Origin: AC-51 sp963749895
GTDB lineage: Bacteria; Actinomycetota; UBA4738; HRBIN12
DNA length: 64,000 nucleotides
NCBI GenBank assembly: GCA_963749895.1
Contig: CAVVOG010000003.1
Coordinates: forward strand, 620,001 to 684,000
Reading direction: 5' to 3'
The number at the start of each line of letters is the position of its first letter. The stretch's first letter is position 1. The notes below the pieces were generated by a model that was not told the DNA's origin, ran no database searches, and was given only the letters and a program-made list of their open reading frames with translations. Below, piece after piece: positions 17,809-26,271 of the stretch. Made by a program: the position numbers and the translations under genes.

Positions 17809-18990
17809 TCATCGATCCGGCGGGCGCAGGCGAGCGAGCGCTGCCTCCGAGGCCCGCTCGACCGTCCGGAGTTCCTCGACGAGGGGTGGGAGCGTCTCGA
17901 GCAGCGCCGCGACGTCCTGCTCGGTCGTCCACGGGCCCGATCCGATCCTGAACCCGCAGGTTCGCGGTGCTCCAAGTTGCTCGAGGACGGGGGAGGGGTC
18001 TTCGGGTCGCCCGCTGCACAGCGATCCGGCGCCGATGCGGAACCCGCGGTCATCCAGTGCCATCGCGAGCGTCGAAGGATCGACCCCCGCCACGCTCAGG
18101 CACACGAGGTGCGGCGTCCGGTGGGTCGGGTGCCCGTACACCGTGATCCCCGGCACGGTCGTCGCGAGACGGTCCCGGAGCGTCGCGGTGAGCCCCCACA
18201 GCCGGGCGGCTTCGTCGGCCATCGTCGTGACCGACGCCTCCAGCGCGGCCGCCATCGCGATGATCCCCGGGGTGTTCTCCATCCCGGAACGTCGCTTGCG
18301 TTCCCGGTCGTCTCCGCACGGGTAGGCGGTGATGCCGACCCCTCTGCGGATGTACAAGCCTCCGACGCCGGCGGGGCCTCCGAACTTGTGTGCGGAGAAC
18401 GACAGGAGATCGGGTCCGAGCGCGTCCACGTCGACGGGGAGGCGGCCCACCGTCTGGCAGGCGTCCGTGTGGAATCGGACCCCGGCCGCGCGCGCGATCC
18501 TGCCCGCCTCCGCGATCTGCTGCATCGTGCCGACCTCGTGGTTCGCATGCTGGACGCTCGCGAGGAGGGTGCCGGGGACGCGGACCTCGGCTGCGAAGGC
18601 ATCGAGGTCGATCCGCCCGAAGGGGTCGGTGGGCACGAGCACCACCTCGAAGCCATCGCTCTCCAGCACGTGACAGACACCGCCGACCGCGGGGTGCTCG
18701 ACGGCCCCCACGACCACGCGGTTGCCGATCTCACGTTGGGCCCGGACCCCGCCCCAGATCGCGAGGGCCACCGACTCGGTGCCCCCGGAGGTGAACACGA
18801 CCTCGTCGTGGGAGGCGCCGATCGTCGAGGCGATGCTCGCGCGCGCGTCCTCCAGCGCGCCCCGTGCGGCCCGCCCCGGGCCGTGGATGCTGAGGGGGTC
18901 GCCGTAGAGGTCGAGGGCCGCCACGAGCGCTTCGCGGGCCACGGGCAGGATCGGGGTGGCCGATGCGGAGTCCAGGTAGACGTCGATCAT
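17809..18990 (-). CDS. Cysteine desulfurase (class V aminotransferase, IscS/NifS family)
   Basis: A 393-residue PLP enzyme that removes sulfur from cysteine for Fe-S clusters, thiolated tRNA or cofactors. It starts with VYLDSASATPILP. It carries VVVGAVEHPAV, the Asp/Gln PLP site FHTDACQTVGRLPVD, and the PLP-binding Lys in SFSAHKFGGPAGVGGLYI. The sulfur-carrying Cys loop is GSLCSGRPEDPSPVLEQLG, a variant of the usual CSSG. The loop is of the short NifS/IscS type. A neighbouring tRNA-thiolation or scaffold gene is not present, so its precise partner is unknown. Confidence 0.85.
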   Translation of the reverse strand: MIDVYLDSASATPILPVAREALVAALDLYGDPLSIHGPGRAARGALEDARASIASTIGASHDEVVFTSGGTESVALAIWGGVRAQREIGNRVVVGAVEHPAVGGVCHVLESDGFEVVLVPTDPFGRIDLDAFAAEVRVPGTLLASVQHANHEVGTMQQIAEAGRIARAAGVRFHTDACQTVGRLPVDVDALGPDLLSFSAHKFGGPAGVGGLYIRRGVGITAYPCGDDRERKRRSGMENTPGIIAMAAALEASVTTMADEAARLWGLTATLRDRLATTVPGITVYGHPTHRTPHLVCLSVAGVDPSTLAMALDDRGFRIGAGSLCSGRPEDPSPVLEQLGAPRTCGFRIGSGPWTTEQDVAALLETLPPLVEELRTVERASEAALARLRPPDR

Positions 18991-19017
18991 CGTTCCGGAA
19001 GCGTAGCGGTGGGGCGC

Positions 19018-19692
19018 TCAGGGTGTGGCCGGCTCGCGGTCCCTCAGGAACAGCCACCAGTAGGCGACCCCGGCGATCACGCCGCCGGCGACCGGACCGA
19101 CGATCCACACCCAGGCGTTCACCCAGTCACCGGCGACCAGCGCCGAGCCGAACCAGCGTGCCGGGTTCATCGCGGCGCCCGTGAGCGGGCCCGTCGCCAA
19201 GATCCCGAGCGTGATCGTGAGCCCGATCGCGAAGCCGGCGACCGCCCGGAACGCGCCTCGATCGTCGACGAGGCTCGCGAACACCGCCCACACGAGGAAG
19301 AACGTCGTGAGTGCCTCCACGACGACGGCCTTGCCGAGCGCCAGCCCCGGCAGGACGGCGGGGGTCCCCCCGTTCGCGGCGTCGAACGCCTCAGGCACGA
19401 TCCATCGGATCGCGAGCGCCGCCACGACGGCCGCTGCCAGCTGGGTCGCCACGTAGACGAGGGACCGGCCGGACGGCATCTTCCCGGTGACCCACAGCGC
19501 GACCTGGATCGCCGGGTTGAAGACGCCTCCCGACGCGTGAGCCATCAGGCTGACGGCGATCGCGATCGCGAGCCCGTGAGCGAGCGCAACCTCCAAGGGT
19601 GTCCCGCCCGCCGCGATCGACCCGACGCCGAAGAAGACCAGGGCGAACGTCCCGACGAACTCGGCGACCGCGGCCTTGCCGATGCGCTCCAT
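19018..19692 (-). CDS. Aquaporin (MIP family channel)
   Basis: A 224-residue membrane channel with six helices and two half-helices. Both NPA boxes are intact: NPAIQ in the first half and MNPARW in the second, the latter with the selectivity-filter Arg. It starts ERIGKAAVAEFVGTFALVFFGVGS, and the second repeat begins VVEALTTFFLVWAVFAS. The ATG at 19692 is chosen because GAGGAGG lies 6 bases upstream; the longer open frame is spurious. Size and the short loops favour a water channel over a glycerol facilitator, but this cannot be settled by eye. Confidence 0.9.
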   Translation of the reverse strand: MERIGKAAVAEFVGTFALVFFGVGSIAAGGTPLEVALAHGLAIAIAVSLMAHASGGVFNPAIQVALWVTGKMPSGRSLVYVATQLAAAVVAALAIRWIVPEAFDAANGGTPAVLPGLALGKAVVVEALTTFFLVWAVFASLVDDRGAFRAVAGFAIGLTITLGILATGPLTGAAMNPARWFGSALVAGDWVNAWVWIVGPVAGGVIAGVAYWWLFLRDREPATP

Positions 19693-19812
19693 CGTGCCTC
19701 CTCGCGTGGTCGGGGGCTGCCCCGTGGCCGTTGCGGATCGACCGCGGACGCCCGGTGCGCCGGAGCGTATCCGCCGCCCTGCAGCGGGGCAAAGACCTGC
19801 AAGGAGGCGTGG

Positions 19813-19818
19813 TAGCCT
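19813..19818 (+). promoter_or_regulatory. Predicted -10 box of a leaderless promoter (receiver-like protein)
   Basis: TAGCCT lies 7 bases before the ATG at 19826. An AAGGAGG at 19801-19807 is too far upstream (18 bases) to act as a ribosome site. Confidence 0.5.
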
Positions 19819-19825
19819 GCGCGCG

Positions 19826-20230
19826 ATGGAGGTCCTCCTCGTGTCCCCGGACGCCCGTTCGCGGGAGCTGATGGCGCTCGCGGTGCGAAGCATCGAACGA
19901 CATCTCGGTGGCGAGTTGCGGTTCCGGGCTGCCGCGAACGGGGAACTGGGCACGCGCGCTGCGCTGCGCGATCGTCCGGAGATCGTCGTGGCCGACGAAC
20001 TCGCGTCGCGTGCCGGCGCCTTCGCGCTGACGAAGACCCTTCGGGACGACCCCGCCCCCTTCGACGGGGTGATCGTGATCTTGCTCGAGCGGAGGCACGA
20101 TGCCTGGCTGGCGAGGTGGTCGGGCGCGGATGCGTGGTTCGTGAAGCCCGCCGATCCGTTCGAGGTCGCCGATCGACTGCTGGAGTTGCTGGAGGAGCGG
20201 GGTCTGCTGCCCCAGGAGGAACGGGTGTGA
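19826..20230 (+). CDS. Receiver-like (CheY-fold) single-domain protein
   Basis: A 134-residue protein that reads as one response-regulator receiver domain with no output domain. It has the beta1 strand MEVLLVSPDARSRELM, the presumed phospho-acceptor Asp in IVVADEL, a DGVIVILLERR strand, and the conserved Lys in WFVKPADPFEVADRLLELL. The normal acidic pair after beta1 is reduced to one Asp, so phosphorylation is uncertain. It overlaps the zinc-ribbon gene (GTGA) and heads a four-gene string. Confidence 0.65.
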   Translation: MEVLLVSPDARSRELMALAVRSIERHLGGELRFRAAANGELGTRAALRDRPEIVVADELASRAGAFALTKTLRDDPAPFDGVIVILLERRHDAWLARWSGADAWFVKPADPFEVADRLLELLEERGLLPQEERV

Positions 20231-20514
20231 ACATCACAGGGACGTGCAAGACGTGCGGGCGAGAGCTCCTCGCCCGGCAGGTGATCGAGGCCGGCGGCAG
20301 CTGTCCCTGGTGCGGAACACCGTTCTGCCCCGACTATGCGGTGAGCCTGGTCGAGCGTCTCGCCGACGCCGTCGACGCGAGCGACCGTCTCGAGAAGGCG
20401 ATCGAGGACCTCGCCGATCTGCGTCCTGGGTTCACGCTCGACGCCGAGAGCGTGATCGGGAAGATCAAGCGCGACCTCGCGCGGATCGACGCCCCGCTGA
20501 TCAGGCAGGCCTGA
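20227..20514 (+). CDS. Small zinc-ribbon protein
   Basis: A 95-residue protein with an N-terminal zinc ribbon made by CKTCG and CPWCG, 22 residues apart, followed by a helical tail (VERLADAVDASDRLEKAIEDL, then IGKIKRDLARID). Function unknown. The GTG start overlaps the receiver-like gene by four bases, so the two may work together. Confidence 0.65.
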   Translation: MNITGTCKTCGRELLARQVIEAGGSCPWCGTPFCPDYAVSLVERLADAVDASDRLEKAIEDLADLRPGFTLDAESVIGKIKRDLARIDAPLIRQA

Positions 20515-20540
20515 CCCGCACCGCGTCCAGGGAGGCGCCG

Positions 20541-20651
20541 ATGGGCTTCAACGCGATGCAGCCCGGGAAGATCAAGAAGGGTGACCTGCTCTTCCTGATC
20601 GCCGCGATCGTGGTCACGGCCGCCCTCCTCGCGTGGGCGTTCTTCGGATGA
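20541..20651 (+). CDS. 36-residue single-pass membrane peptide
   Basis: A very short gene, MGFNAMQPGKIKKGDLLF then a hydrophobic helix (IAAIVVTAALLAWAFF). GGAGG stands 5 bases before the ATG, and the stop overlaps the next ATG (ATGA), so it is placed exactly like a real operon member. The basic KIKK before the helix predicts the N-terminus in the cytoplasm. Function unknown. Confidence 0.6.
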   Translation: MGFNAMQPGKIKKGDLLFLIAAIVVTAALLAWAFFG

Positions 20652-21010
20652 GCGACCCGGATCCGCTCGCGGTCGAGGAATACTGCTACCTGACGACGAC
20701 CGGACGGATCACCGGCCTGCCCCACAGGATCGAGATCTGGTTCGCGCTGCACGACGGCACGGTCTACCTGTTGGCGGGGGACCGGGACCGGGCGGACTGG
20801 GTCCGCAACCTGATGATCTCCCCCGACGTCGTGCTCGAGATCGGGGACCGGAAGCGGACCACGCGGGCGCGTGTCCTGCAGGAGGGCAGCGACGAGGACG
20901 AGCTGGCCCGCGAGGCGCTGGTGGCGAAGTATCAACCGGGCTACGGCGAGGACCTGGGGGAGTGGCGGCGCACGGCCCTCCCGGTCGCCGTCGCCTGGAG
21001 CGGTCCCTAG
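20648..21010 (+). CDS. Deazaflavin-dependent nitroreductase family protein
   Basis: A 120-residue split-barrel protein resembling the actinobacterial F420H2-dependent nitroreductase/quinone reductase (DUF385) family: CYLTTTGRITGLPHRIEIWFA, VYLLAGDRDRADWVRNLMISPDV. These use cofactor F420 or FMN. The short N-terminus is within the family range. Substrate unknown. It ends in a 4-base overlap of stops (CTAG) with the convergent AsnC-like gene. Confidence 0.75.
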   Translation: MSDPDPLAVEEYCYLTTTGRITGLPHRIEIWFALHDGTVYLLAGDRDRADWVRNLMISPDVVLEIGDRKRTTRARVLQEGSDEDELAREALVAKYQPGYGEDLGEWRRTALPVAVAWSGP

Positions 21011-21294
21011 ACCTCGTCGAATCCGATCGAGAACATGCGCTCCAGGTCGTGGCTCGAGTACACCTGGAAGGCGATCAGGGTCTCGGTCCGCATCACGCCC
21101 TCGACCTTCGCGATACCGCCGGGGATCACGTCGGCGAGGTCCTCGTGTCGGGCGACCCGTACGACCGCCACGAGGTCGAACTCTCCGGCGACCGAGTAGA
21201 CCTCCGACACGCCGTCGAGCGCGGCGATCGCCTGAGCCGCCTCTGGGATCAGATCGATCTCGCACTGGATCAGGACCACGGCGTGGACGCTCAT
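21007..21294 (-). CDS. Lrp/AsnC ligand-binding (RAM) domain protein
   Basis: A 95-residue protein made of the ligand-sensing alpha-beta domain of Lrp/AsnC regulators, without a DNA-binding helix-turn-helix. Typical text is AVVLIQCEIDLIPEAAQAIAALDGVSEVYSVAGEFDLVAVVRV. Stand-alone RAM proteins of this size are common in actinobacteria and bind amino acids. GAGGAG lies 5 bases before the ATG. It is probably co-transcribed with the thiolase, which ends 37 bases upstream of it. Confidence 0.8.
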   Translation of the reverse strand: MSVHAVVLIQCEIDLIPEAAQAIAALDGVSEVYSVAGEFDLVAVVRVARHEDLADVIPGGIAKVEGVMRTETLIAFQVYSSHDLERMFSIGFDEV

Positions 21295-21331
21295 CGTCGG
21301 CTCCTCGTCTCGTCTGTTGGGTCGGACACGG

Positions 21332-22504
21332 TCACGAGCGCTCGAGGACGACGGCCAGACCCTGTCCGCCGCTGATGCACAGCGTGGCCAAGCCGAGCGT
21401 CGCCCCCGTCGTCCGCATCTCGTAGGCGAGCGTCAGGATGATCCGCGCGCCCGAGCAGCCGATCGGATGCCCGACGCTGATCCCTCCGCCCTTCGTGTTC
21501 AGCTTCTCGCGGTCGAACTTCAGTTCGCGCTCGCAGGCGATCACCTGCGCCGCGAACGCCTCGTTGACCTCGATCAGATCGAAGTCGGCCATCGTGAGGC
21601 CGGTCTTCTCGAGGACCTTCTTCGTGGCCGGGACCGGGCCGATCCCCATGATCTCCGGCGGGACGCCCGCCCAGGATGTCGCCACGATCCTCGCGAGGGG
21701 TTCGCGGCCCTCAGCCTTCGCCCGCGACTCGCTCATCAGGACCATCGCCGCCGCACCGTCGGTCAGGCCGCTCGAGTTGCCGGCGGTGACGCTCCCGTCC
21801 TCGCGGAAGACGGGCTTCAGCTTCGCGAGCGCCTCCATCGTGGTCTCGGGGCGCGGGTGCTCGTCCTCGGTCACCGTCACGGGCTTGCCCTTCAAGGTGA
21901 CCTCGACGGGGAACATCTCCGCGGCCCGGCCCTCCTTGCCGACCTCCGCCTTCGCCTGCGACTGGAGCGCGAACTCGTCCTGCTCCTGACGCGAGATGTC
22001 GTACATGTCGACGAGGTTCTCGGCGGTCTCGCCCATGATCAGGCCGCACAGCGGGTCCAGGAGCCCGTCCTTGTACATGCCATCGAGGATCTCCGTGTTG
22101 CCCAGGCGCTGCCCGAGCCGCATAGTCGGCAGGAGGAACGGCACCCGGGTCATGTTCTCCATGCCGCCCGCCAGGACGATCTCGGAGTCACCCAAGGCGA
22201 TCTGCTGGGCGCCGAGCTGCACCGCCTTCATCCCCGAACCGCAGGCGATGTTGACGTTGTAGGCGCTGATCTCCTTCGGCACCCCGGCATAGATCGACAC
22301 CTGCCGGCCGGTGTTCGGACCGTTCCCGGCCTGGCGAGCGTGCCCGAGGATCGTCTGGTCCACCTGTTCGGGCTGAACGTCCGAGCGCCTCAGCGCTTCG
22401 ACGGCCGCCATCGTGCCCAGTTCGACGGTGGGGGTGTCGGCGAACGAACCGAGGAACCGCCCTACCGGCGTTCGTGCGCCCTCGAGGATGACCGTGTTCT
22501 CCAT
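21332..22504 (-). CDS. Acetyl-CoA C-acetyltransferase (thiolase)
   Basis: A 390-residue thiolase that condenses or cleaves acyl-CoAs. The acylated Cys is in NVNIACGSGMKAVQ near residue 88, and the acid-base residues are in NEAFAAQ, GHPIGCSGAR and the C-terminal CISGGQGLAV. The ATG at 22504 fits the family start MENTVILEGARTPVGRF; the longer frame is a shadow. TAGACT lies 7 bases upstream. Biosynthetic (acetoacetyl-CoA) and degradative roles look alike in sequence. Confidence 0.92.
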   Translation of the reverse strand: MENTVILEGARTPVGRFLGSFADTPTVELGTMAAVEALRRSDVQPEQVDQTILGHARQAGNGPNTGRQVSIYAGVPKEISAYNVNIACGSGMKAVQLGAQQIALGDSEIVLAGGMENMTRVPFLLPTMRLGQRLGNTEILDGMYKDGLLDPLCGLIMGETAENLVDMYDISRQEQDEFALQSQAKAEVGKEGRAAEMFPVEVTLKGKPVTVTEDEHPRPETTMEALAKLKPVFREDGSVTAGNSSGLTDGAAAMVLMSESRAKAEGREPLARIVATSWAGVPPEIMGIGPVPATKKVLEKTGLTMADFDLIEVNEAFAAQVIACERELKFDREKLNTKGGGISVGHPIGCSGARIILTLAYEMRTTGATLGLATLCISGGQGLAVVLERS

Positions 22505-22511
22505 GGCGCTC

Positions 22512-22517
22512 AGTCTA
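22512..22517 (-). promoter_or_regulatory. Predicted -10 box of a leaderless promoter (thiolase)
   Basis: On the minus strand TAGACT lies 7 bases before the ATG at 22504, overlapping the stop of the upstream exonuclease gene. No Shine-Dalgarno is seen. Confidence 0.5.
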
Positions 22518-24263
22518 GCCGCGCGCTCTGGACCCCCGGCCCGCGTCGTCGCTGCGGGCGGCTTCGCGGAGCCGTCGCAGGACGCCGGCGAGCTCCCGAC
22601 CGCCCTGGGCAGGTTCGCACGGGGCGACGTCGGCGGCCTCGACGACCAGCCGATGCCGGCAGATCCAGCTACGGAGCGCGGCGAGCTCGTCCGCGCGCTC
22701 GCGTGGAGGCGGAGCACCGATCGGCTCGACCGACAGGTCGCCGCCGACGATGAGGGCTCCGTCGCGCAGCTCGAGCCGGTCACCCCCGGCGGTCCGGAGC
22801 ACGAGGCGCCCGGCGGTGAGCCATCGGTCGACGCGCGCCCTCCACAGGGCCTCGGCCAGCGCGCGGAGCCGGTCGCGGGCGAGCGCGGCCTCCTCGAAAC
22901 GCTCCTGGGCGGCGAGCGTGGCCATACGCTCCTCGAGCGCTCCGAGGAGCTCGGTGGGGGAGACCAGGGACCGCACGAGATCTGCGACGAGCGCTCCGTA
23001 CCCTTCGGGAGTCGTGCGGTCGTCGCAGGGGGCGAGGCAGCGCCCCATATCGGCGAGGGCGCACGGGGCGAACCGGGTGCGGCGGCCCATCGCCCGGGTG
23101 CACCTGCGCACGGGGAACACCTCTTCGATCGCCTCCTTGGCCAGTCGGGCTCGCGCGGCGTTCGGGAACGGCCCGAGCGTCACGACCCCGTCGTCACCGG
23201 GGGCGTGGGTGGTCTTCAGCCGGGGCCATGCATCGGTCGGATCGAGCTTGAGGTAGGCGTACGAGCGCCAGCGCTTGCCGTGGCGGTTGTACGGAGGCTC
23301 GTGACGCGTGATCAACCGAGCCTCGAGGACGAGCGCCTCGGCCTGGCCCGCGGTGGCCACGGCGTCGACCGAGGCGACCTCGTCCAGCATGTCCTGGATC
23401 TTCTTGCGTTCGTCACCGTAGAAGTACGACTTCACCCGGGCGCGGACGTCCTTCGACGTGCCCACGTAAAGGATCCGTCCGTCGCGGGCCCGGAACCGGT
23501 AGACGCCGGGTCCGGCTGGAAGCCCCTCGGCGAGCGTGATCTTCCCGAAGTTCGGGCGGCCGCGTGCGAGGCACGCTTCCTGGAGGTCGCCGAGCGTGCG
23601 GATCCCCAAACGGTCCCCGAGCTCGAGCAGCCCGTGGAGGACCTCTGCGCACGCCTCGGCGTCGGCCATCGCGCGGTGCACCGGGACGGCCCGGGTCCGG
23701 AAGTACCGGGCGAGGGTCTGCAGACGCACGTTCGGGACCTCCGGCCAGACGACCCTGCGGGCTAGCTTCGCCGTGCAGATCGCCGGGCCGGGCAGCGGCT
23801 CGCGATCGAGCCGGTCGAGGTTCGCGTTCACGAAGGAGAAGTCGAACCGCGCGTTGTGGGCCACGAACACCGCGCCTCGCGCGAACTCGACGAAGGAAGG
23901 CAGGACCCCCTCGATCGGCGGTGCGTCCGCCACCAGACGGTCGTCGATACCGGTCAGGCGGGCGATGTGGCGAGGGATCGGCAGGCACGGGTTCACGAGC
24001 GTCTGGAACGAGCCGAGGCGCTCGCCACCCCGGTAGGTCACGGCGCCGATCTCCGTGATCGCGGAGTCGACCGGGGACCCCCCCGTCGTCTCCAGATCCA
24101 CGACGACGAACGTGACCTCGTGCAGGGGGACGCCCTGATCGAGGGTGAGCTGGAACGGGTCGGCGAGCAGATGGGCCTCCGGTCGTGCCGGCGCGGAGGC
24201 GCGACGGTATCGAACAGGTGTTCGGACGTCAAGCAGGGTCGGGCGGGGAGGCATCCGCGTCAT
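22515..24263 (-). CDS. DEDD exonuclease fused to a UvrC-like GIY-YIG nuclease
   Basis: A 582-residue fusion. The N-terminal DnaQ-like 3'-5' exonuclease has VVDLETTGG (Asp-x-Glu), HNARFDFSFVN and HRAMADAEACAEVL (His-x4-Asp), spanning about residues 55-210. The middle is a GIY-YIG endonuclease like UvrC (PAGPGVYRFRARDGRILYVGTSKDVRARVKSYF near 265-300). Next comes a cysteine cluster (RCTRAM, CALADMGRCLAPCDD) and a UvrB-interaction-like helix (AAQERFEEAALARDRL). It is presumably a DNA-repair nuclease related to the E. coli Cho class. Starts at 24263 and 24254 are both possible, and neither has a ribosome site. Confidence 0.8.
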   Translation of the reverse strand: MTRMPPRPTLLDVRTPVRYRRASAPARPEAHLLADPFQLTLDQGVPLHEVTFVVVDLETTGGSPVDSAITEIGAVTYRGGERLGSFQTLVNPCLPIPRHIARLTGIDDRLVADAPPIEGVLPSFVEFARGAVFVAHNARFDFSFVNANLDRLDREPLPGPAICTAKLARRVVWPEVPNVRLQTLARYFRTRAVPVHRAMADAEACAEVLHGLLELGDRLGIRTLGDLQEACLARGRPNFGKITLAEGLPAGPGVYRFRARDGRILYVGTSKDVRARVKSYFYGDERKKIQDMLDEVASVDAVATAGQAEALVLEARLITRHEPPYNRHGKRWRSYAYLKLDPTDAWPRLKTTHAPGDDGVVTLGPFPNAARARLAKEAIEEVFPVRRCTRAMGRRTRFAPCALADMGRCLAPCDDRTTPEGYGALVADLVRSLVSPTELLGALEERMATLAAQERFEEAALARDRLRALAEALWRARVDRWLTAGRLVLRTAGGDRLELRDGALIVGGDLSVEPIGAPPPRERADELAALRSWICRHRLVVEAADVAPCEPAQGGRELAGVLRRLREAARSDDAGRGSRARG

Positions 24264-24296
24264 CGTGACGGCCGTCACCGACACGGCCGCCGGCGC

Positions 24297-24302
24297 TATC
24301 GT
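24297..24302 (+). promoter_or_regulatory. Predicted -10 box of a leaderless promoter (LLM oxidoreductase)
   Basis: TATCGT lies 6 bases before the ATG at 24309, with no Shine-Dalgarno sequence. Confidence 0.5.
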
Positions 24303-24308
24303 GCCGGC

Positions 24309-25130
24309 ATGCGCTACGGGGTCTCCGCGCCGAACATCGGCGACGTCGACACCTCGATCGACCTGGGGCTGACGGCCGAGGACGCCGGATGGGACGGGTT
24401 CTTCCTGTGGGACCACATCCGGTTCTCGGCGGCGTTCCCGGTGCCGGTGTTCGACCCATGGGTCCTCCTCGGGGCGCTCGCCGCCCGCACCTCGACGATC
24501 CGGCTCGGGACCATGGTGACCCCCGTGGCGCGACGGCGCCCGTGGACCCTCGCCCGGCAGACCGTCACGCTCGACCACCTGTCGAGCGGGCGGACGATCT
24601 AGGGGGTCGGGTTGGGCTACCCGCCCGACGCGGAGTTCGCGATGCTCGGCGAAGACCCCGACGACCGGGTCAGGGCGCAGAAGCTCGACGAGGGTCTCGA
24701 GGTGCTCGCACGGTTCTGGGCCGCGACGTCGTTCGACCACGACGGCCCGACGTACCGGATCCGGGACGGGGCGTTCCATCCGGGACCGGTCCAGCGTCCG
24801 AGGATCCCTGTCTGGGTGGCCGGGATGTGGCCGAACCGCCCGCCTTTCCGCAGGGCGGCCCGTTGGGACGGCGTCTTCCCGATCGGACGTGACGGAGCGG
24901 GCGAGCCGACCGGGATCGGTCCCGCGGCGCTCGCGGAAGCGGTCGCGTTCACGCGGAGTCTCCGCGACGATCCCGACGCGCCGTTCGACATCGTGGTGCA
25001 GGGACTCCCCGACGTCGCGCCTTCGGCCTACGAGGAGGTCGGCGCGACGTGGTGGCTGCTCGCCGATGAGGGCGTGCCCGGGTGGGAGGAACGCGTCCGC
25101 GAACGCCTGGCAGACGGTCCGCCCCGTTAG
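24309..25130 (+). pseudogene. LLM-class (luciferase-like, F420 type) oxidoreductase with in-frame TAG
   Basis: The whole reading frame (274 codons) encodes a luciferase-like monooxygenase-family oxidoreductase. It has MRYGVSAPNIGDVDTSIDL, GFFLWDHIRFSA and RLGTMVTPVARRRPWTLARQTVTLDHLSSGR, then after the stop GVGLGYPPDAEFAMLGEDPDDR and VWVAGMWPNRPPFRRAARWDGVFPI. Codon 98 is TAG (24600-24602), at the place where relatives have Leu in the GR-x-x-LGVGLG motif. One base change from TTG explains it. The downstream part keeps its codon character and frame. It is either a recent nonsense mutation or a consensus error, not a pyrrolysine site. It ends in a TTAG overlap with gmhA. Confidence 0.75.
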
Positions 25131-25717
25131 GGGTACAGCTCGCGCTCGACCAGCAGCGCCAGGAGCTGCTCGATCGCCAGGTGGCACTCCTGGATGTGCG
25201 CCGTGACCCGGGAGGGCACGCGGATCGCCACGTCGGCCGGCGCGACGAGCGCCCCACCGGTCTCTCCGGTGAGCGCGACGACCCGGACGTCGAGCTCACG
25301 GGCGCGCTCGGCCGCACGGACCACGTTCGCCGACGAGCCACTCGTCGAGATCGCGAGCAGGACGTCACCGGGCCGCGCCAACGCCTCGACCTGTCGGGCG
25401 AACACGCCTTCGACGCCGAAGTCGTTCGCGATCGCGGTCAGCAACGACGTGTCCGTCGTGAGGGCGATCGCGGGGATCGAGGGTCGAGGATGGTCCAGCG
25501 TCAGGGTGCTGACGAATTCCGTGGCCAGGTGCTGCGCGTCGGCGGCGCTCCCGCCGTTGCCGCAGATCATGAGCTTGCCCCCGTCGCGGAGCGACCTCAC
25601 GAGCAGGTCGGCGGCCGACGCGACGTCGTCCGCGCAAGCGTCGCGGACGCGCGAGAACAGATCCTGGGCATCCTGCAGGTAGTCACGGGCGCTCGCCCGC
25701 GCAGCGTGAAGATCCAT
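25127..25717 (-). CDS. gmhA: Phosphoheptose isomerase (GmhA, SIS domain)
   Basis: A 196-residue SIS-fold enzyme converting sedoheptulose 7-phosphate to D-glycero-D-manno-heptose 7-phosphate. Motifs are KLMICGNGGSAADAQHLATEFVSTL, LTTDTSLLTAIANDFG, LLAISTSGSSANVVRA, and HIQECHLAIEQLLALL with the metal-binding His and Glu. The ATG at 25717 has GGAAGG 6 bases upstream. A second ATG at 25723 overlaps the gmhB stop (ATGA). It is third in the order hddA-gmhB-gmhA. Confidence 0.92.
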   Translation of the reverse strand: MDLHAARASARDYLQDAQDLFSRVRDACADDVASAADLLVRSLRDGGKLMICGNGGSAADAQHLATEFVSTLTLDHPRPSIPAIALTTDTSLLTAIANDFGVEGVFARQVEALARPGDVLLAISTSGSSANVVRAAERARELDVRVVALTGETGGALVAPADVAIRVPSRVTAHIQECHLAIEQLLALLVERELYP

Positions 25718-25719
25718 GG

Positions 25720-26271
25720 TCATCCTTCCCCGATGAGCGCCGCGATGATATCGACCGCACCTGCCAGGTCGGCCGCCACGTGGTCGGCCAACCCCTCGGC
25801 CGCCGCGAGCTCCTCGAGCCCGTGACCCGTGCGGACCATGATCGTCGTGGCGCCGACCGCGCGTCCCATCCCCATGTCGCCGGCGTGATCGCCGATCACG
25901 AACGCCCGGCTCGGATCGAAGCCGAAGCGCGATGCGGCCTCCAGGGCCATGCCGGGGGCCGGTTTGCGGCAGCCGCATCCGTCCTCGGGCCGGTGGGGGC
26001 AATGGAAGATCGCATCGACCGACGCGCCCTCGGCCGCCAGCATCGCCTCCAGCCGATCGTGGATCCGGTCGAGCGTGGCGGCGGGGAGCAGGCCCCGGCC
26101 GACGTGCGCCTGGTTCGTGACGACGACGATCCCGAGCCCCAGGGCCTCGCCCAGGCGCCGGAGCGCGGCGGCCGATCCCGCGATCAGCTCGAGCTCGTCG
26201 GGGTCGGTCAGATGGTCGCGCTCGGCATTGATCGTGCCGTCGCGGTCGACGAGCGCGAATCGGCGGTTCAT
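25720..26271 (-). CDS. gmhB: D-glycero-D-manno-heptose 1,7-bisphosphate 7-phosphatase (GmhB)
   Basis: A 183-residue HAD phosphatase that removes the 7-phosphate in nucleotide-heptose synthesis. HAD motif I is VDRDGTIN, motif II is VVTNQAHVGRG, and motif IV is VIGDHAGDMGMG. The zinc loop is CPHRPEDGCGCRKP, as in GmhB. The start overlaps the kinase stop by four bases. HisB-type histidinol phosphatases are similar, but the kinase and isomerase neighbours favour GmhB. Confidence 0.9.
   Translation of the reverse strand: MNRRFALVDRDGTINAERDHLTDPDELELIAGSAAALRRLGEALGLGIVVVTNQAHVGRGLLPAATLDRIHDRLEAMLAAEGASVDAIFHCPHRPEDGCGCRKPAPGMALEAASRFGFDPSRAFVIGDHAGDMGMGRAVGATTIMVRTGHGLEELAAAEGLADHVAADLAGAVDIIAALIGEG

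Noticed and set aside
24600..24602. TAG as a pyrrolysine codon or programmed readthrough
   Set aside because: It replaces a Leu of a common motif and no pyrrolysine context is known for this family.
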